Assembly: GCA_019695115.1 (NCBI GenBank)
Contig: JAIBAP010000002.1
Span: 119,034-183,033, forward strand
From: Caldilineales bacterium
GTDB taxonomy: Bacteria; Chloroflexota; Anaerolineae; J102
Direction: 5' to 3'
Length of the DNA stretch: 64,000 bases
Part shown: positions 24,316-32,709 of the stretch, piece by piece
How positions within the stretch are numbered: position 1 is the first letter of the stretch
How the letters are laid out: every line of letters begins with the position of its first letter
Notes under the pieces: generated by a model
Told to the model about the DNA's origin: nothing
The model's input: the letters and a program-made list of their open reading frames with translations, nothing else
Database searches by the model: none
Made by a program: the position numbers and the translations under genes

Positions 24316-25308
24316 ATGACCACCACCGAGCGTTTCACCGCCGATTTCCGGGCCGATGAACTGGCGTTGATCACCGATCTGGCCCGCCGCGGGCTGTCGC
24401 TGGCCTTCGTGGGCGTGGCCGGCATCGGCAAATCCAATCTGCTCAGCGCCCTCCGCCTCCGCCACGCCGCCCTGCCCTCGCCGGCCGGCCCGCTCAGCCT
24501 GCGCCTCGTCGTCCTCGATGGCAACAACTGGGACGGCAGCCCGGCCGGGTTCTGGCGGCTGGCCCGGCAGGAAACCGAACAAAGCCTGGGCGTCAGCGCC
24601 AACATCCTCCCCCTGGCCACCGACCCCAGCGACCGCAACAACCTCATCGTCCGCAACCTGGTGGGCAATGCCTGCCGCCAGCCGCACCTGCGCCTGCTGT
24701 TCGTGCTCGACGACGCCGACCGCCTGCTCCAAAACGGCCCGCTCGACCTCCTGGGCCAGCTGCGCAGCCTGCGCGACGAGAACCGGGATGTCTTCAGCTA
24801 TCTGCTTTTCACCAAGCGACTGCCCCATCGTTTGGGCGCCGGGCTGAACCTGCGCACCGACAGCAAGTTCTACGAACTCTTCAGCAGCCGCATCTACGCC
24901 CTCTGTCCCTACCAGCAGACCGAAGCCCGCCAGATGCTGCACTATCTCAACGACGCCAGCGACCGTCCGCTGCGAGCGCCGGCCCTGGCGACCATCCTCT
25001 TCCTCTCCGGCGGCCATGCCATGCTGCTCAAGCATCTGCACGAACTATGGCTGGAGCAGCCGCCGTCCGAGGAGGGCGTCCTGGCGACAGTCGTCCGCCA
25101 TCCCGACATCGCCGACGTTTGCGGGCGCGTCGTTCGTTCGCTGCACGCACACGAACAAGACGTGCTGAAAAAGCTGACCCGCGGCCAGCCCCTGGCCCCC
25201 GCCGACGCCCCCGCCATGACCATGCTGCAAAAGCGCGGCCTCCTGGTTGGGGCCAGAAACCAGTGCTTCAGCCCGGTGCTGGAACGCTTCGTGCGCGAGC
25301 TGCCATAA
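24316..25308 (+). CDS. STAND-like P-loop ATPase
   Basis: This 330-aa protein starts four bases after the kinase gene. Walker A is GVAGIGKSNLL (Lys39). Walker B is LLFVLDDADRLL (Asp132, Asp133), followed by a sensor-like FTKRLPHRLG. The C-terminal part (FLSGGHAMLLKHLHELWLEQ to PAMTMLQKRGLLV) looks like the helical lid and winged helix of AAA_16/STAND ATPases. STAND ATPases act as signal-gated switches and often have sensor repeats; here none are present, so sensing may lie in the partner proteins. Confidence 0.8.
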   Translation: MTTTERFTADFRADELALITDLARRGLSLAFVGVAGIGKSNLLSALRLRHAALPSPAGPLSLRLVVLDGNNWDGSPAGFWRLARQETEQSLGVSANILPLATDPSDRNNLIVRNLVGNACRQPHLRLLFVLDDADRLLQNGPLDLLGQLRSLRDENRDVFSYLLFTKRLPHRLGAGLNLRTDSKFYELFSSRIYALCPYQQTEARQMLHYLNDASDRPLRAPALATILFLSGGHAMLLKHLHELWLEQPPSEEGVLATVVRHPDIADVCGRVVRSLHAHEQDVLKKLTRGQPLAPADAPAMTMLQKRGLLVGARNQCFSPVLERFVRELP

Positions 25309-25323
25309 GTCGGACCCTATCCC

Positions 25324-26307
25324 ATGTTCCACATCATCCCCGAAGGCGAGCAAGTCGTCATCTACCAATTAGGCCGCTTCCACCGCATCGCCGGCCCCGG
25401 CCTGGTCGGCCTGGCCCCCCGGCTCGACCACATGCACCACACGCTGGATAGTCGCGAGCAGCAGCTCCAGGTCTCGGTCAAGGTCAACACCAACGGCGTC
25501 CCCCTGGACCTGGGCCTGCACTACCGCGCCTCGCTCGACATCCCCTGGTGCACCCCCAACCGCGACGATCAGGCCCGGCTGGTGGCGCTGGATGATTGGC
25601 AGCGCCAGCAACAGCGCGACGATAGCGCCTACCATGTCGTCTTGCAGGCGGTCAAGGGCTACGAACGCGCCCACCCCGTCTCGGCCGAGGCCGATTTGCT
25701 GGCCAAATTGGCCCACATCCTCCCCGGTTCCGAGGCCAACGCCGAGGTCCTGGCCGTCGTCCGCACCAACCTGGCGGCCGAGCTGCGCAAACTCGGCTTT
25801 CGCGTCAACCTCGATGCCCCGCTCTATCTGACCATCGAACGCCTGCCCGAACGCCTGGGCGACGCCCTCGACCGCGCCCGCGCCGACCGCGTGGACTACG
25901 AACGGCGCAAGCGCATCTGGCAAGACATGCTCACCTATATCGGCGAGATGCCGCCCCATCTCCAGGCCCACATGATGGCGGTGGTCGAACAACTTCAGCC
26001 GCCGCCGCTCAACATCCCCGCCGGCGACACCTCGGCCCAGGTCAACGCCAAATTCGGGCCGGGCAACGAGCAGGAATTCGAGGTGGAGATGCAGCGGCGC
26101 CCGCCGCCTGCGCCGCCGCCTGTCGAACGCCGACCCGCCGCGTCCCCACCGGCCGCGTCTCCGCCCGCGCCCTCGCCGGTTGCGGCGCCCACCGACGCCA
26201 CCCCGCCCCGCCCTGCGGCGCCCGCCGAATCGCTTCTCAGCGAAGATGACGTGGCCCAGCTCAAACTCGTGCCCGTGCGCAGCCAGCACCTCGATCGCAC
26301 CGGCTGA
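25324..26307 (+). CDS. SPFH/band-7-like protein with Pro-rich tail
   Basis: This 327-aa protein starts 15 bases after the ATPase gene. It begins FHIIPEGEQVVIYQLGRFHR and IAGPGLVGLAPRLDHMHH, the usual opening of band-7 domains, but without the N-terminal membrane anchor of stomatins. DSREQQLQVSVKVNTNGVPL and LHYRASLD continue the fold. Residues 85-215 are largely helical (AHPVSAEADLLAKLAHILPG, LPERLGDALDRARADRVDYE). The end is an Ala/Pro linker and a short acidic motif LLSEDDVAQLKLV. SPFH proteins scaffold membrane microdomains or, in conflict systems, assemble signalling complexes. Confidence 0.75.
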   Translation: MFHIIPEGEQVVIYQLGRFHRIAGPGLVGLAPRLDHMHHTLDSREQQLQVSVKVNTNGVPLDLGLHYRASLDIPWCTPNRDDQARLVALDDWQRQQQRDDSAYHVVLQAVKGYERAHPVSAEADLLAKLAHILPGSEANAEVLAVVRTNLAAELRKLGFRVNLDAPLYLTIERLPERLGDALDRARADRVDYERRKRIWQDMLTYIGEMPPHLQAHMMAVVEQLQPPPLNIPAGDTSAQVNAKFGPGNEQEFEVEMQRRPPPAPPPVERRPAASPPAASPPAPSPVAAPTDATPPRPAAPAESLLSEDDVAQLKLVPVRSQHLDRTG

Positions 26308-26342
26308 CCGGGTCTCCGCCTTCCTCAAGGAGAGTTCCACCC

Positions 26343-26840
26343 ATGACCACCCTTGCCGATTTTGCCACCGAACAAGCCCAACTGCTCACCGAAACCCCCT
26401 TTGCCGTCGGCATGGCGGTGATGGCGGCCGGCAGGAGCGGGCTGGGCACGGTCAAAGAAGCCGCCGCCGTGACCACCTCGGTGCTGGCCGGACGCCAGAC
26501 CTATGCCAACGACGCCCTCATCCAGACCCTGATCTCATCCCTGGAGGCCCAGGTCAAAGAGGATCGTGCCGCGGCCCAACGCCTGATCAACCCCTTCGAA
26601 GACACCGCCCCCGACCAGTTCCTGCCGGCGACCCTCGACCGTTGCCGCCAGGTGGCTGCACTGTTGGCGGCCCAGGCCAGCCCCGACGAGGCCGCCAATT
26701 ACAAACAGTGGCTTCTGAGCATCGCCGACAAGGTGGCCGGCGCCGCCAAAGAGGGTGATTTCCTGGGCATCGGCGGTGTGCGCGTCAGCGAGCCTGAAGC
26801 AGACGCCATCCGGCAGATCGGCGAGGCCCTCGCCGTCTGA
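26343..26840 (+). CDS. Small helical protein closing the operon, unknown function
   Basis: This 165-aa protein starts behind AAGGAG (26327-26332). It is nearly all alpha-helical: LADFATEQAQLLTETPFAVG, AVMAAGRSGLGTVKEA, DRCRQVAALLAAQASPDEAA, YKQWLLSIADKVAGAAKEGD and a final FLGIGGVRVSEPEADAIRQI. Similar stand-alone helical proteins with the FLGxGGVRVSE ending are familiar to me from other bacteria, but I know no assigned function. It has no signal peptide. A hairpin at 26850-26882 follows and may end the operon. Confidence 0.6.
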   Translation: MTTLADFATEQAQLLTETPFAVGMAVMAAGRSGLGTVKEAAAVTTSVLAGRQTYANDALIQTLISSLEAQVKEDRAAAQRLINPFEDTAPDQFLPATLDRCRQVAALLAAQASPDEAANYKQWLLSIADKVAGAAKEGDFLGIGGVRVSEPEADAIRQIGEALAV

Positions 26841-26849
26841 TCGTTCCCG

Positions 26850-26882
26850 CGCCTGCCAGGTTTTACACAAACCTGACAGGCG
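26850..26882. repeat. 14-bp-stem hairpin after the four-gene operon
   Basis: CGCCTGCCAGGTTT (26850-26863) and AAACCTGACAGGCG (26869-26882) pair with one mismatch around TACAC. No T-run follows. It is similar in design to the hairpin at 17552-17584. Confidence 0.8.
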
Positions 26883-26899
26883 CCCCATCGCAAGTCACC

Positions 26900-26921
26900 G
26901 TTCGCACGTGGGCGTGCGAAC
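26900..26921. repeat. Dispersed palindrome GTTCGCAC-GTGGGC-GTGCGAAC, copy 3
   Basis: This is a perfect copy six bases before the NUDIX start codon, where a Shine-Dalgarno sequence would be expected. Confidence 0.9.
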
Positions 26922-26927
26922 TCCGCA

Positions 26928-27671
26928 ATGCGAGGATATTCTGTTTCTGGCGCCGCCCCGCCCCCCGCCTGGCCCGATGAACTGGCGGCGCTGGATGCGG
27001 CCTGGGAGGGGGGCGACGCCGTTGGCCCGGAAGAGGCTCTGGCTCAGCTGGCGGTTTGGCGGCAGCGGTTGGGCCGGCCAGAACAGCCGGGCGAAGAGCG
27101 GCTAGACGTGGTCTCGGCTGTGGGCGAGCCGTTGGGGTGGGCGGCGCCGCGCTGGTTCTGCCATCTGACCGGACTGCGGCACCGCGTCATCCATTGTTTC
27201 CTCACCACCCCCCAGAATCTGCTGCTGCTGCAAATGCGCAGCCACGATAAGGCCGAATGGCCGTCGTTGTTCGATACCAGCGTGGGCGGCCATGTCAAGG
27301 CCGGGCAGGGCTGGCGCCAGGGCGCCCTGAACGAGATCGAGGAGGAGATCGGGCTGCCGGCGAGCCAGGTGAGCCACTGGCTAGAGGGTGGCCGCCTGGT
27401 CGAGGCCGGCCCGGCCTATGAGCGTTATGGCGTCGGCCAGGTGAACCAGGGCAGCGATCTGCTGATGCGCAACCGCCAGGTCAACCAGATCTTCGGCGGC
27501 CAACTGACCGATTGGGGCCTGAGCCGTCTGCATTTTCAGGATGGCGAGCTGGCGGGCGTCTTTTTGTGTCGTCCCGAAGAAGCCCGGCGGATGTGGGAAA
27601 CTGATTTTCTGATTGCCCCCGGCCTCCGTCATGCCTTCTGGCGGTGGTGGGAGTGGCGGGCCGGGGGCTAG
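26928..27671 (+). CDS. NUDIX hydrolase-like protein with altered NUDIX box
   Basis: This 247-aa protein has a helical N-terminal part (about 15-60) and a NUDIX fold from about 85. HRVIHCFLTTPQNLLLLQMR opens it in the style of isopentenyl-diphosphate isomerase-like NUDIX proteins. The box at 120-143 reads GGHVKAGQGWRQGALNEIEEEIGL: the metal-binding NEIEEEIG is close to REUxEExG, but Arg is replaced by Asn and the GE by GQ. Activity may differ or be weak. Its TAG stop lies on a CTAG shared with the convergent gene, so the two genes overlap by four bases. Confidence 0.78.
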   Translation: MRGYSVSGAAPPPAWPDELAALDAAWEGGDAVGPEEALAQLAVWRQRLGRPEQPGEERLDVVSAVGEPLGWAAPRWFCHLTGLRHRVIHCFLTTPQNLLLLQMRSHDKAEWPSLFDTSVGGHVKAGQGWRQGALNEIEEEIGLPASQVSHWLEGGRLVEAGPAYERYGVGQVNQGSDLLMRNRQVNQIFGGQLTDWGLSRLHFQDGELAGVFLCRPEEARRMWETDFLIAPGLRHAFWRWWEWRAGG

Positions 27672-28420
27672 ATCGGCGGCCAAGGGTGGTTGCGGCGGGC
27701 GGGGTCGGGCCGGGGGAAGCGGCGCTCGGTCAGGAGTCGGCGCAGTCGCTGGCCGAGGGCCTTCATCTCTTCCGGGCTGAGCAGCAGCGCCAGGTTGTTT
27801 TGCAGACGCCCGCCCGGTTCCAATTGCGATTCCAGGGCGCAGAGATCATCGCCCAAATCCGGCGGGATCGGCTCGCCGGCGAAGTCCCAGATCACGGTGC
27901 GTAGTTTGGCGTCGGCGTGAAAACAGATGCCGTGGTCGATCGACCACATGTGATCCTGGGCGTCCACCAGGCAGTGGCCGGCTTTGCGGTCGGCGTTGTT
28001 GATCACAGCGTCGAACAAGGCGATGCGCCGGTAATCGTCGGCGTGGTCGGGGAAGACGTTGAAATAGTGAAGTTCGGGGTCGCTGTCGATGAAGACCTGC
28101 AAGCTGCCGGGGCCGTAGGGGCCATCCCGCAGCACGGTGGGAGGGACGAGCTGCCAGCCCAGGGCCTCGGACACCTGCCAGGCGGCATATTCGCGCAGAT
28201 AGAGGCTGCCGGCCGGGAAATCCCACAACGGTCGCTCCCCGCGCCGCGGTTTGTAGATGGCGAGTATCTGGGTCGCAGCCTGGGCGACCTCGAACAGGAG
28301 GGCGTAGTTCGAGCTCCAGGGAATGGCGCCGAGCGGCTTCATCTCACCCTGGCGCAGCAGTTGCAGGGCCTGGGGGACGGTGATGGCCTCGCTCGCCCGA
28401 TCTTCGTCAGCGCCGTTCAT
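27668..28420 (-). CDS. SCO1664-family PI3/4-kinase-like protein
   Basis: This 250-aa protein starts at the ATG at 28420, overlapping the DUF3090 stop. An upstream in-frame start is rejected because the overlap fits an operon. It has the fold of the PI3/PI4-kinase and HipA class: Lys57 in LAIYKPRRGERPLWDFPAG, the EYAAWQVSEALGW helix, the catalytic NNADRKAGH (Asp144) and the metal-binding SIDHG (Asp162). The family is known from Actinobacteria, clustered with DUF3090 and a histidine phosphatase, exactly as here. The substrate has not been established to my knowledge. Confidence 0.88.
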   Translation of the reverse strand: MNGADEDRASEAITVPQALQLLRQGEMKPLGAIPWSSNYALLFEVAQAATQILAIYKPRRGERPLWDFPAGSLYLREYAAWQVSEALGWQLVPPTVLRDGPYGPGSLQVFIDSDPELHYFNVFPDHADDYRRIALFDAVINNADRKAGHCLVDAQDHMWSIDHGICFHADAKLRTVIWDFAGEPIPPDLGDDLCALESQLEPGGRLQNNLALLLSPEEMKALGQRLRRLLTERRFPRPDPARRNHPWPPI

Positions 28421-28941
28421 TGCAGATATTGCTTGCCGTGGCCGTTGGATTTGGGGCAGAAATGGCCGGCCGGGTCCAGCGCCTGGCCGCACAGTGGGCA
28501 GGTCGGACGCCCGGCGGCGATGACCTCGAGGGCATGGCGGGCAAAGGCCCGCGCGTGTTCGCGCTCGATGGTGAAGCGCCCGACCTCGGCCGTCTCGCCT
28601 GGCTCGACCAGCTCCTGCACGACGATGATGATGCGGTCTTCGTCATCGTCGTAACCCACGCCCATCTGCGCGATCCGCCAGACCGGGATCACCGGCTGGA
28701 TGAGGTCGAAGTCGATGTCGTCTTCGGGGTCGCCGGTGGGCCGCTCGAAGGCTTCGGCGATCTGGTCGAGCAGCCCCAGCAGCCCCTCGCTGAGCGCGCC
28801 CATCTGTTCTTTTTCGCAGATCATCGAGACGAACTCGATCCCGCGGCCTGCCTGCAAGAAGAAGGTGCGCTCGCCCGGATCGCCGATGGCGGCGACGGTG
28901 AAGTGATCGGCGGGGTCGAAATCGAAGGTGAAGGTGGCCAT
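28417..28941 (-). CDS. DUF3090 protein with zinc-ribbon-like C-terminus
   Basis: This 174-aa protein starts at 28941. It begins TFTFDFDPADHFTVAAIGDP and continues RTFFLQAGRGIEFVSMICEKEQ, then WRIAQMGVGYDDDEDRIIIV with a strongly acidic stretch. The end holds CPLCGQALDPAGHFCPKSNGH (Cys148, Cys151, Cys162, His168), a likely zinc site. It matches the DUF3090 family that accompanies SCO1664. Function unknown. Confidence 0.88.
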   Translation of the reverse strand: MATFTFDFDPADHFTVAAIGDPGERTFFLQAGRGIEFVSMICEKEQMGALSEGLLGLLDQIAEAFERPTGDPEDDIDFDLIQPVIPVWRIAQMGVGYDDDEDRIIIVVQELVEPGETAEVGRFTIEREHARAFARHALEVIAAGRPTCPLCGQALDPAGHFCPKSNGHGKQYLQ

Positions 28942-29006
28942 AGCTGTGGTCGGGGGGTGGGGCGAGGACGGAGGAGAGGCATCCTGCCGTTGGCGTCGAT
29001 GGGGTG

Positions 29007-29648
29007 TTAGCGGCTTTGCGCTTGGGCAGGCGGGGCCGAGGGCGGGGCCAGGTCGCCGGTATCGTTGATCCGCAGGATGCGGGGGGCGCGGGGGTCGAAA
29101 CGGACGATGCTGACCGAGCCAGGGCCGATTTCCAGCCGCTGGAAAAGGTCGAGCGGGGCGCCCAGAAAGGCGGTCAGGGCGGCGCGGATGGGGTCGGCAT
29201 GGGAACAGACGAGGACGATCTGATCGGGGTGGGCGGCGGCGATGGCGTGCAGGGTCTCGATTGCGCGCTGTTGCATCTCGCGCAGGGTGCCGCCGCCGGG
29301 GAAGCGAACCAGGCTGGGCGCAGCCTGCACCAGCTTCCACAGTTCGGTCTCGACCAGTTCATCGACCACCCGACCCTGCCACTCGCCGTAGTCGCTTTCC
29401 AGCAGACCCTCGTGGGCGATGACCGGCAGCCGGAACGATGCGGCCAGGAGGGCGGCGGTTTCGTGGCAGCGTTCGAGCGGAGAACTGTAGACGGCGGCGA
29501 TCGGCCAGCCGGCCAGCCGTCGGGCCAGGCGATTGGCCTGCTCCCGCCCGGCCTCGTTCAGGTGGACGCCGGGGATGCGTCCGGCCAGCCGCCGGGCGTG
29601 GATGAAGTCGTTTTCGCCGTGGCGGACGAGGAGGAGGTGGGTGGGCAT
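29007..29648 (-). CDS. Histidine phosphatase, MSMEG_4193-type phosphomutase family
   Basis: This 213-aa protein has the phosphohistidine RHG motif (Arg9-His10-Gly11 in LLVRHGEND), the second Arg/Glu set in YSSPLERCHETA and ESDYGEWQG, and the second His in VLVCSHADPIRA. It is the first gene of the minus-strand operon with DUF3090 (65 bp later) and SCO1664. The trio suggests a kinase/phosphatase pair acting on one unknown metabolite. Confidence 0.9.
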   Translation of the reverse strand: MPTHLLLVRHGENDFIHARRLAGRIPGVHLNEAGREQANRLARRLAGWPIAAVYSSPLERCHETAALLAASFRLPVIAHEGLLESDYGEWQGRVVDELVETELWKLVQAAPSLVRFPGGGTLREMQQRAIETLHAIAAAHPDQIVLVCSHADPIRAALTAFLGAPLDLFQRLEIGPGSVSIVRFDPRAPRILRINDTGDLAPPSAPPAQAQSR

Positions 29649-29649
29649 G

Positions 29650-29936
29650 GGGGTGCTGGGTTCCGGGTTCCGTGGTGCGTGTTGCGTGAGGCGTGAAACG
29701 TGAGGCGTGAGGCGTGAAACGTGAAACGTGAGGCGTGAGGCGTGAAACGTGAAACGTGAGGCGTGAGGCGTGAGGCGTGAGGCGTGAAACGTGAAACGTG
29801 AGGCGTGAGGCTTATTGGCGCTTCCTATGATTTATGCGAAATGCGGACGACTGACGACTGACGACTGACGACTGACGACTGACGACTGACGACTGACGAC
29901 TGACGACTGACGACGCAACACGCAACACGCAACACG
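29650..29936. repeat. Long heptanucleotide arrays GAGGCGT/GAAACGT, then ACGACTG and ACGCAAC
   Basis: From 29663 to about 29812, roughly twenty units of GTTCCGT, GAGGCGT and GAAACGT follow with period seven. From about 29848 the unit becomes ACTGACG, repeated about eight times. ACGCAAC repeated three times ends at the aminotransferase stop. This is the longest heptad locus in the window. Confidence 0.92.
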
Positions 29937-29938
29937 CC

Positions 29939-31108
29939 TTACCCCCCGCGCATCAGCCTCTCGATCCGCGCCACGGCCCGCTCCAGGTCGGACATGGCGG
30001 TGGCGATGGAGAAGCGGACATGCCCCTCGCCCGAGCGCCCGAATTCGACGCCGGGGGTGCAGGCGATGTCGGCTTTTTCCAGCAGGACGTTGGCGATGGC
30101 CATCGAGTCTTGGCCGAGGCCGGGGAAGCGGACGAAGAGATAGAAGGCGCCCTGGGGTGGGTCGCATTCGACGCCGGGGATGGCATTGAGCGCCGACACC
30201 ATGAAGTCCCGCCGCTGTTTGTAGGCCAGCCGCATCTCCTCCACCACCTCCTGCGGGCCGCTCAGGGCGGCGGCGCCGGCGGCCATGGTGAACGAGGCCG
30301 CCGAGGTGACGGTCTGGCTTTGCAAGTTGGCGGCCAGATCGATGATTGCTTTGGGGCCGGCCGCCCACCCCAGCCGCCAACCGGTCATGGCAAAGGCTTT
30401 GGAGTGGCCGTTGAGGGTGATGGTGCGCTCGGCCATGCCGGGCAGCGCCGCCAGGCAGATGTGCTCGCCCTCGAAGATCAGCTTCTCGTACATCTCGTCC
30501 GAGAGCACATAGAGGTCGTGAGCGATGGCCGCCTGGCGGATGGCCTCGGCCTCGGCCTGAGTGATGACCCGGCCGGTGGGGTTGTTGGGCGAATTGACGA
30601 GGATGGCTTTGGTGCGGGGGGTGATGTGGGCGGCGATGATCTCGGGTGTGATCGTGAAGCCGTCGGCAGCGGACAGGGGCACGGTGACGGGAACCGCGCC
30701 CACCAGAAGGGTCATGGGCACATACGAGACCCAGTACGGCTCGAAGATGATGATTTCGTCGCCGGGGTTGGCGATGCTGGCCAGAACGGCGTAGATGAGG
30801 AACTTGCCGCCCGGCCCGGCCAGGACCTGGGTGTTGGCATCGACGGTGAGGCCGTTATCCCTGGCCAGTTTGGCGGCGATGGCCTTGCGCAGTGCGGGCG
30901 TCCCGCGCGAGGCCGGGTAGTGGGTGTCGCCGTCGTCGATGGCAGCCAGGGCGGCCTGGGTGATGTGGTGGGGCGTCTCGAAGTCGGGATCGCCGCCCGC
31001 CAGCGAGACCACGTCCCGTCCGGCGGCTTTGAGGGCTTTGGCTTTGTCGTTGATGGCGATGGTGGCAGAGGCGGGGATGCCGAGGAGCAGGTTGGAGAGG
31101 GGTTTCAT
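29939..31108 (-). CDS. Class I/II PLP-dependent aminotransferase (aspartate-type)
   Basis: This 389-aa protein of standard fold-type I length shows VVSLAGGDPDFETP, HYPASRGTPALRKAIA, the PLP-contact NSPNNPTGRVI, LSDEMYEKL and the PLP lysine in LNGHSKAFAMTGWRLGWAAG. The C-terminal arginine is in EGHVRFSIA. It belongs to the aspartate/aromatic aminotransferase subgroup and moves an amino group to a 2-oxo acid. The amino acid preferred cannot be fixed. The heptad array abuts its stop, and two palindrome copies lie upstream of its start. Confidence 0.92.
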   Translation of the reverse strand: MKPLSNLLLGIPASATIAINDKAKALKAAGRDVVSLAGGDPDFETPHHITQAALAAIDDGDTHYPASRGTPALRKAIAAKLARDNGLTVDANTQVLAGPGGKFLIYAVLASIANPGDEIIIFEPYWVSYVPMTLLVGAVPVTVPLSAADGFTITPEIIAAHITPRTKAILVNSPNNPTGRVITQAEAEAIRQAAIAHDLYVLSDEMYEKLIFEGEHICLAALPGMAERTITLNGHSKAFAMTGWRLGWAAGPKAIIDLAANLQSQTVTSAASFTMAAGAAALSGPQEVVEEMRLAYKQRRDFMVSALNAIPGVECDPPQGAFYLFVRFPGLGQDSMAIANVLLEKADIACTPGVEFGRSGEGHVRFSIATAMSDLERAVARIERLMRGG

Positions 31109-31111
31109 GGG

Positions 31112-31195
31112 GGCGCAAAATGGCGGAGTGAGCACGCCCACGTGCGAACCGTGGGGTGCAAGATGGCGGAGTGAGCACGCCCACGTGCGATTCAC
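31112..31195. repeat. Two tandem copies of the dispersed palindrome in a ~43-bp direct repeat
   Basis: ATGGCGGAGTGAGCACGCCC followed by ACGTGCGA occurs at 31120-31147 and again at 31163-31190, each preceded by a GGCGCAAA/GGTGCAAG-like stretch. These are palindrome copies 4 (31130-31149) and 5 (31173-31190). They sit between the aminotransferase start and the binding-protein gene. Confidence 0.85.
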
Positions 31196-31293
31196 CGGCC
31201 ACAAGCACGGCGAACGGGCGGCTGTCAAGGCTCTATCGAAGCTATTGTAAATGCAAACGCGGGTCAGGGCGAAAGCGACCCCGGCGGCGGGCG

Positions 31294-32595
31294 TCAGGGG
31301 CAGGGGCCGGTGTGGCTGCAAATGTTTGCCAGCGTCGCCTGCAAGACGTCGGCATCGTTCGCCAGGCGGAATTGCTCCAGGGCGAGGGTGATCTCGGCCT
31401 GCCATTCGGCGGTGGCCACAACGCCGTGCGTCAGGCTGCCCACCAGCACGTCCGTGGCCCAGTCGGAGAGGGCGTCCTGCTGGTAGGGGCTGTAACGGCG
31501 GCGGTCGGCGTCGCGGCGGGCCGGGATCGAGCCTGCGATCGGGTTGAAGGCATCCTGCCCGGCCTGGGAGCCAACAAGCGTCAGCCAGGCCACAGCAGCG
31601 GCGCGATGGGGGGCGCCCACTGGCAGGACGAAGCTGTCGGCCAGGAATTGGAAGGCGCCGTCGGTCCCTGGCGCCGGCCGCCAGGCGTAGTCCTGGCCCG
31701 GCTCCAGGCCCTGGCGGCGGAAGTAGCCGTCGGCCCAATCGCCCATGATTAGGAAGGCGGCCTGGCCGTCGGCCAGGCGTTGGGCCGCTTGCTCCCAGGT
31801 CAGGCCGGCGGCGTCGGCGTTGCTGAAGGCCAGCAGGGCGGCGAACTGCGCGATGGCAGCCGCCACTTCGGTGGCGTTCCAGTCGGTGGCGCCGGTCCAC
31901 AGCCCGGTGTAGGCCTGGGGGCCGAGCGCGGCCAGGAGGAGGGTTTCGAACAGGTGGGTGTCGGTCCAGGGCTCGGCCAGGGCCAGCGGCGCCTCCATCC
32001 CCGCCGCTTTCAGGGCCTGCAGCGCCGCCAGGAAGTCGGGCTGGGTGGTGGGCGGGGCGATGCCGTTCTGGGCCAGCAGCCTGGGGTTGTACCACAGCAC
32101 ATTGGTGCGATGGATGCCGACCGGCACGGCGTAGAGATTGCCCCCGTGTCTGATCAGCGGCAGCAGTTGGGATGGCAGCGCCTCCGTCCACCCGTATTGC
32201 TCGAACAGAAAATCGACCGGCTCCAACAGGCCGGCGTCGGCGTAGGGCGCCATCTCCTGCCCGGCGTGGCCCTGCCAGCTGTCGGGCGGGCGCTGGGCCT
32301 GCAAGCGGGCGATGAGGGTGGCGGTGGCGCCGGCGCCAGCGGCGGCGTCGACGAAGCGGACGCCGGGGTGGTTGTGCTCGAAAACGCCGGCCAGGGCCGC
32401 CAGGGCCTCGGCCTCGCCAGCGGCCATCCCCCAGGCGAAGACCTCGATCTCGGGGTCGAGGGCGACAGGTGTGACCGTGGGCGTGGGCAGGGGCGGGGTG
32501 GGGGTTGGTCCCAGGCAGCCGGCGGCGGCAAAGAGCAGGATGAGTACGACCGCCAGAGTGAGGCGGCGGGCGATGGCGAGGGTCGGGTCGGTCAT
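31294..32595 (-). CDS. ABC transporter substrate-binding lipoprotein (carbohydrate type)
   Basis: This 433-aa protein starts at ATG 32595, preferred over TTG 32601. The signal peptide ends in FAAAGCLG, with a lipidated Cys, then a Thr-Pro linker (PTPTPPLPTPTVTP). The mature part is family 1 extracellular binding-protein-like: EIEVFAWGMAAGEAEALAAL, AVPVGIHRTNVLWYNPRLL, FSNADAAGLTWEQAAQRLAD, GQAAFLIMGDWADGYF and FVLPVGAPHRAAAVAWL. It should bind a sugar for an ABC importer. No permease or ATPase gene lies next to it, so it is an orphan here. Confidence 0.87.
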   Translation of the reverse strand: MTDPTLAIARRLTLAVVLILLFAAAGCLGPTPTPPLPTPTVTPVALDPEIEVFAWGMAAGEAEALAALAGVFEHNHPGVRFVDAAAGAGATATLIARLQAQRPPDSWQGHAGQEMAPYADAGLLEPVDFLFEQYGWTEALPSQLLPLIRHGGNLYAVPVGIHRTNVLWYNPRLLAQNGIAPPTTQPDFLAALQALKAAGMEAPLALAEPWTDTHLFETLLLAALGPQAYTGLWTGATDWNATEVAAAIAQFAALLAFSNADAAGLTWEQAAQRLADGQAAFLIMGDWADGYFRRQGLEPGQDYAWRPAPGTDGAFQFLADSFVLPVGAPHRAAAVAWLTLVGSQAGQDAFNPIAGSIPARRDADRRRYSPYQQDALSDWATDVLVGSLTHGVVATAEWQAEITLALEQFRLANDADVLQATLANICSHTGPCP

Positions 32596-32709
32596 AGGCA
32601 AAAGGCGCGAGCGCCAGACAGTTTGCGGTCGCGCGGGTTGCGATTATACACTACGCCATGCGAGACCTGCCCACGAAGGCCGTGATCTGAATCGAGGAGA
32701 TTTCCAGTT

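Noticed and set aside
29650..29936. A CRISPR array
   Set aside because: The repeats are only seven bases with no spacers, and no cas gene is nearby.
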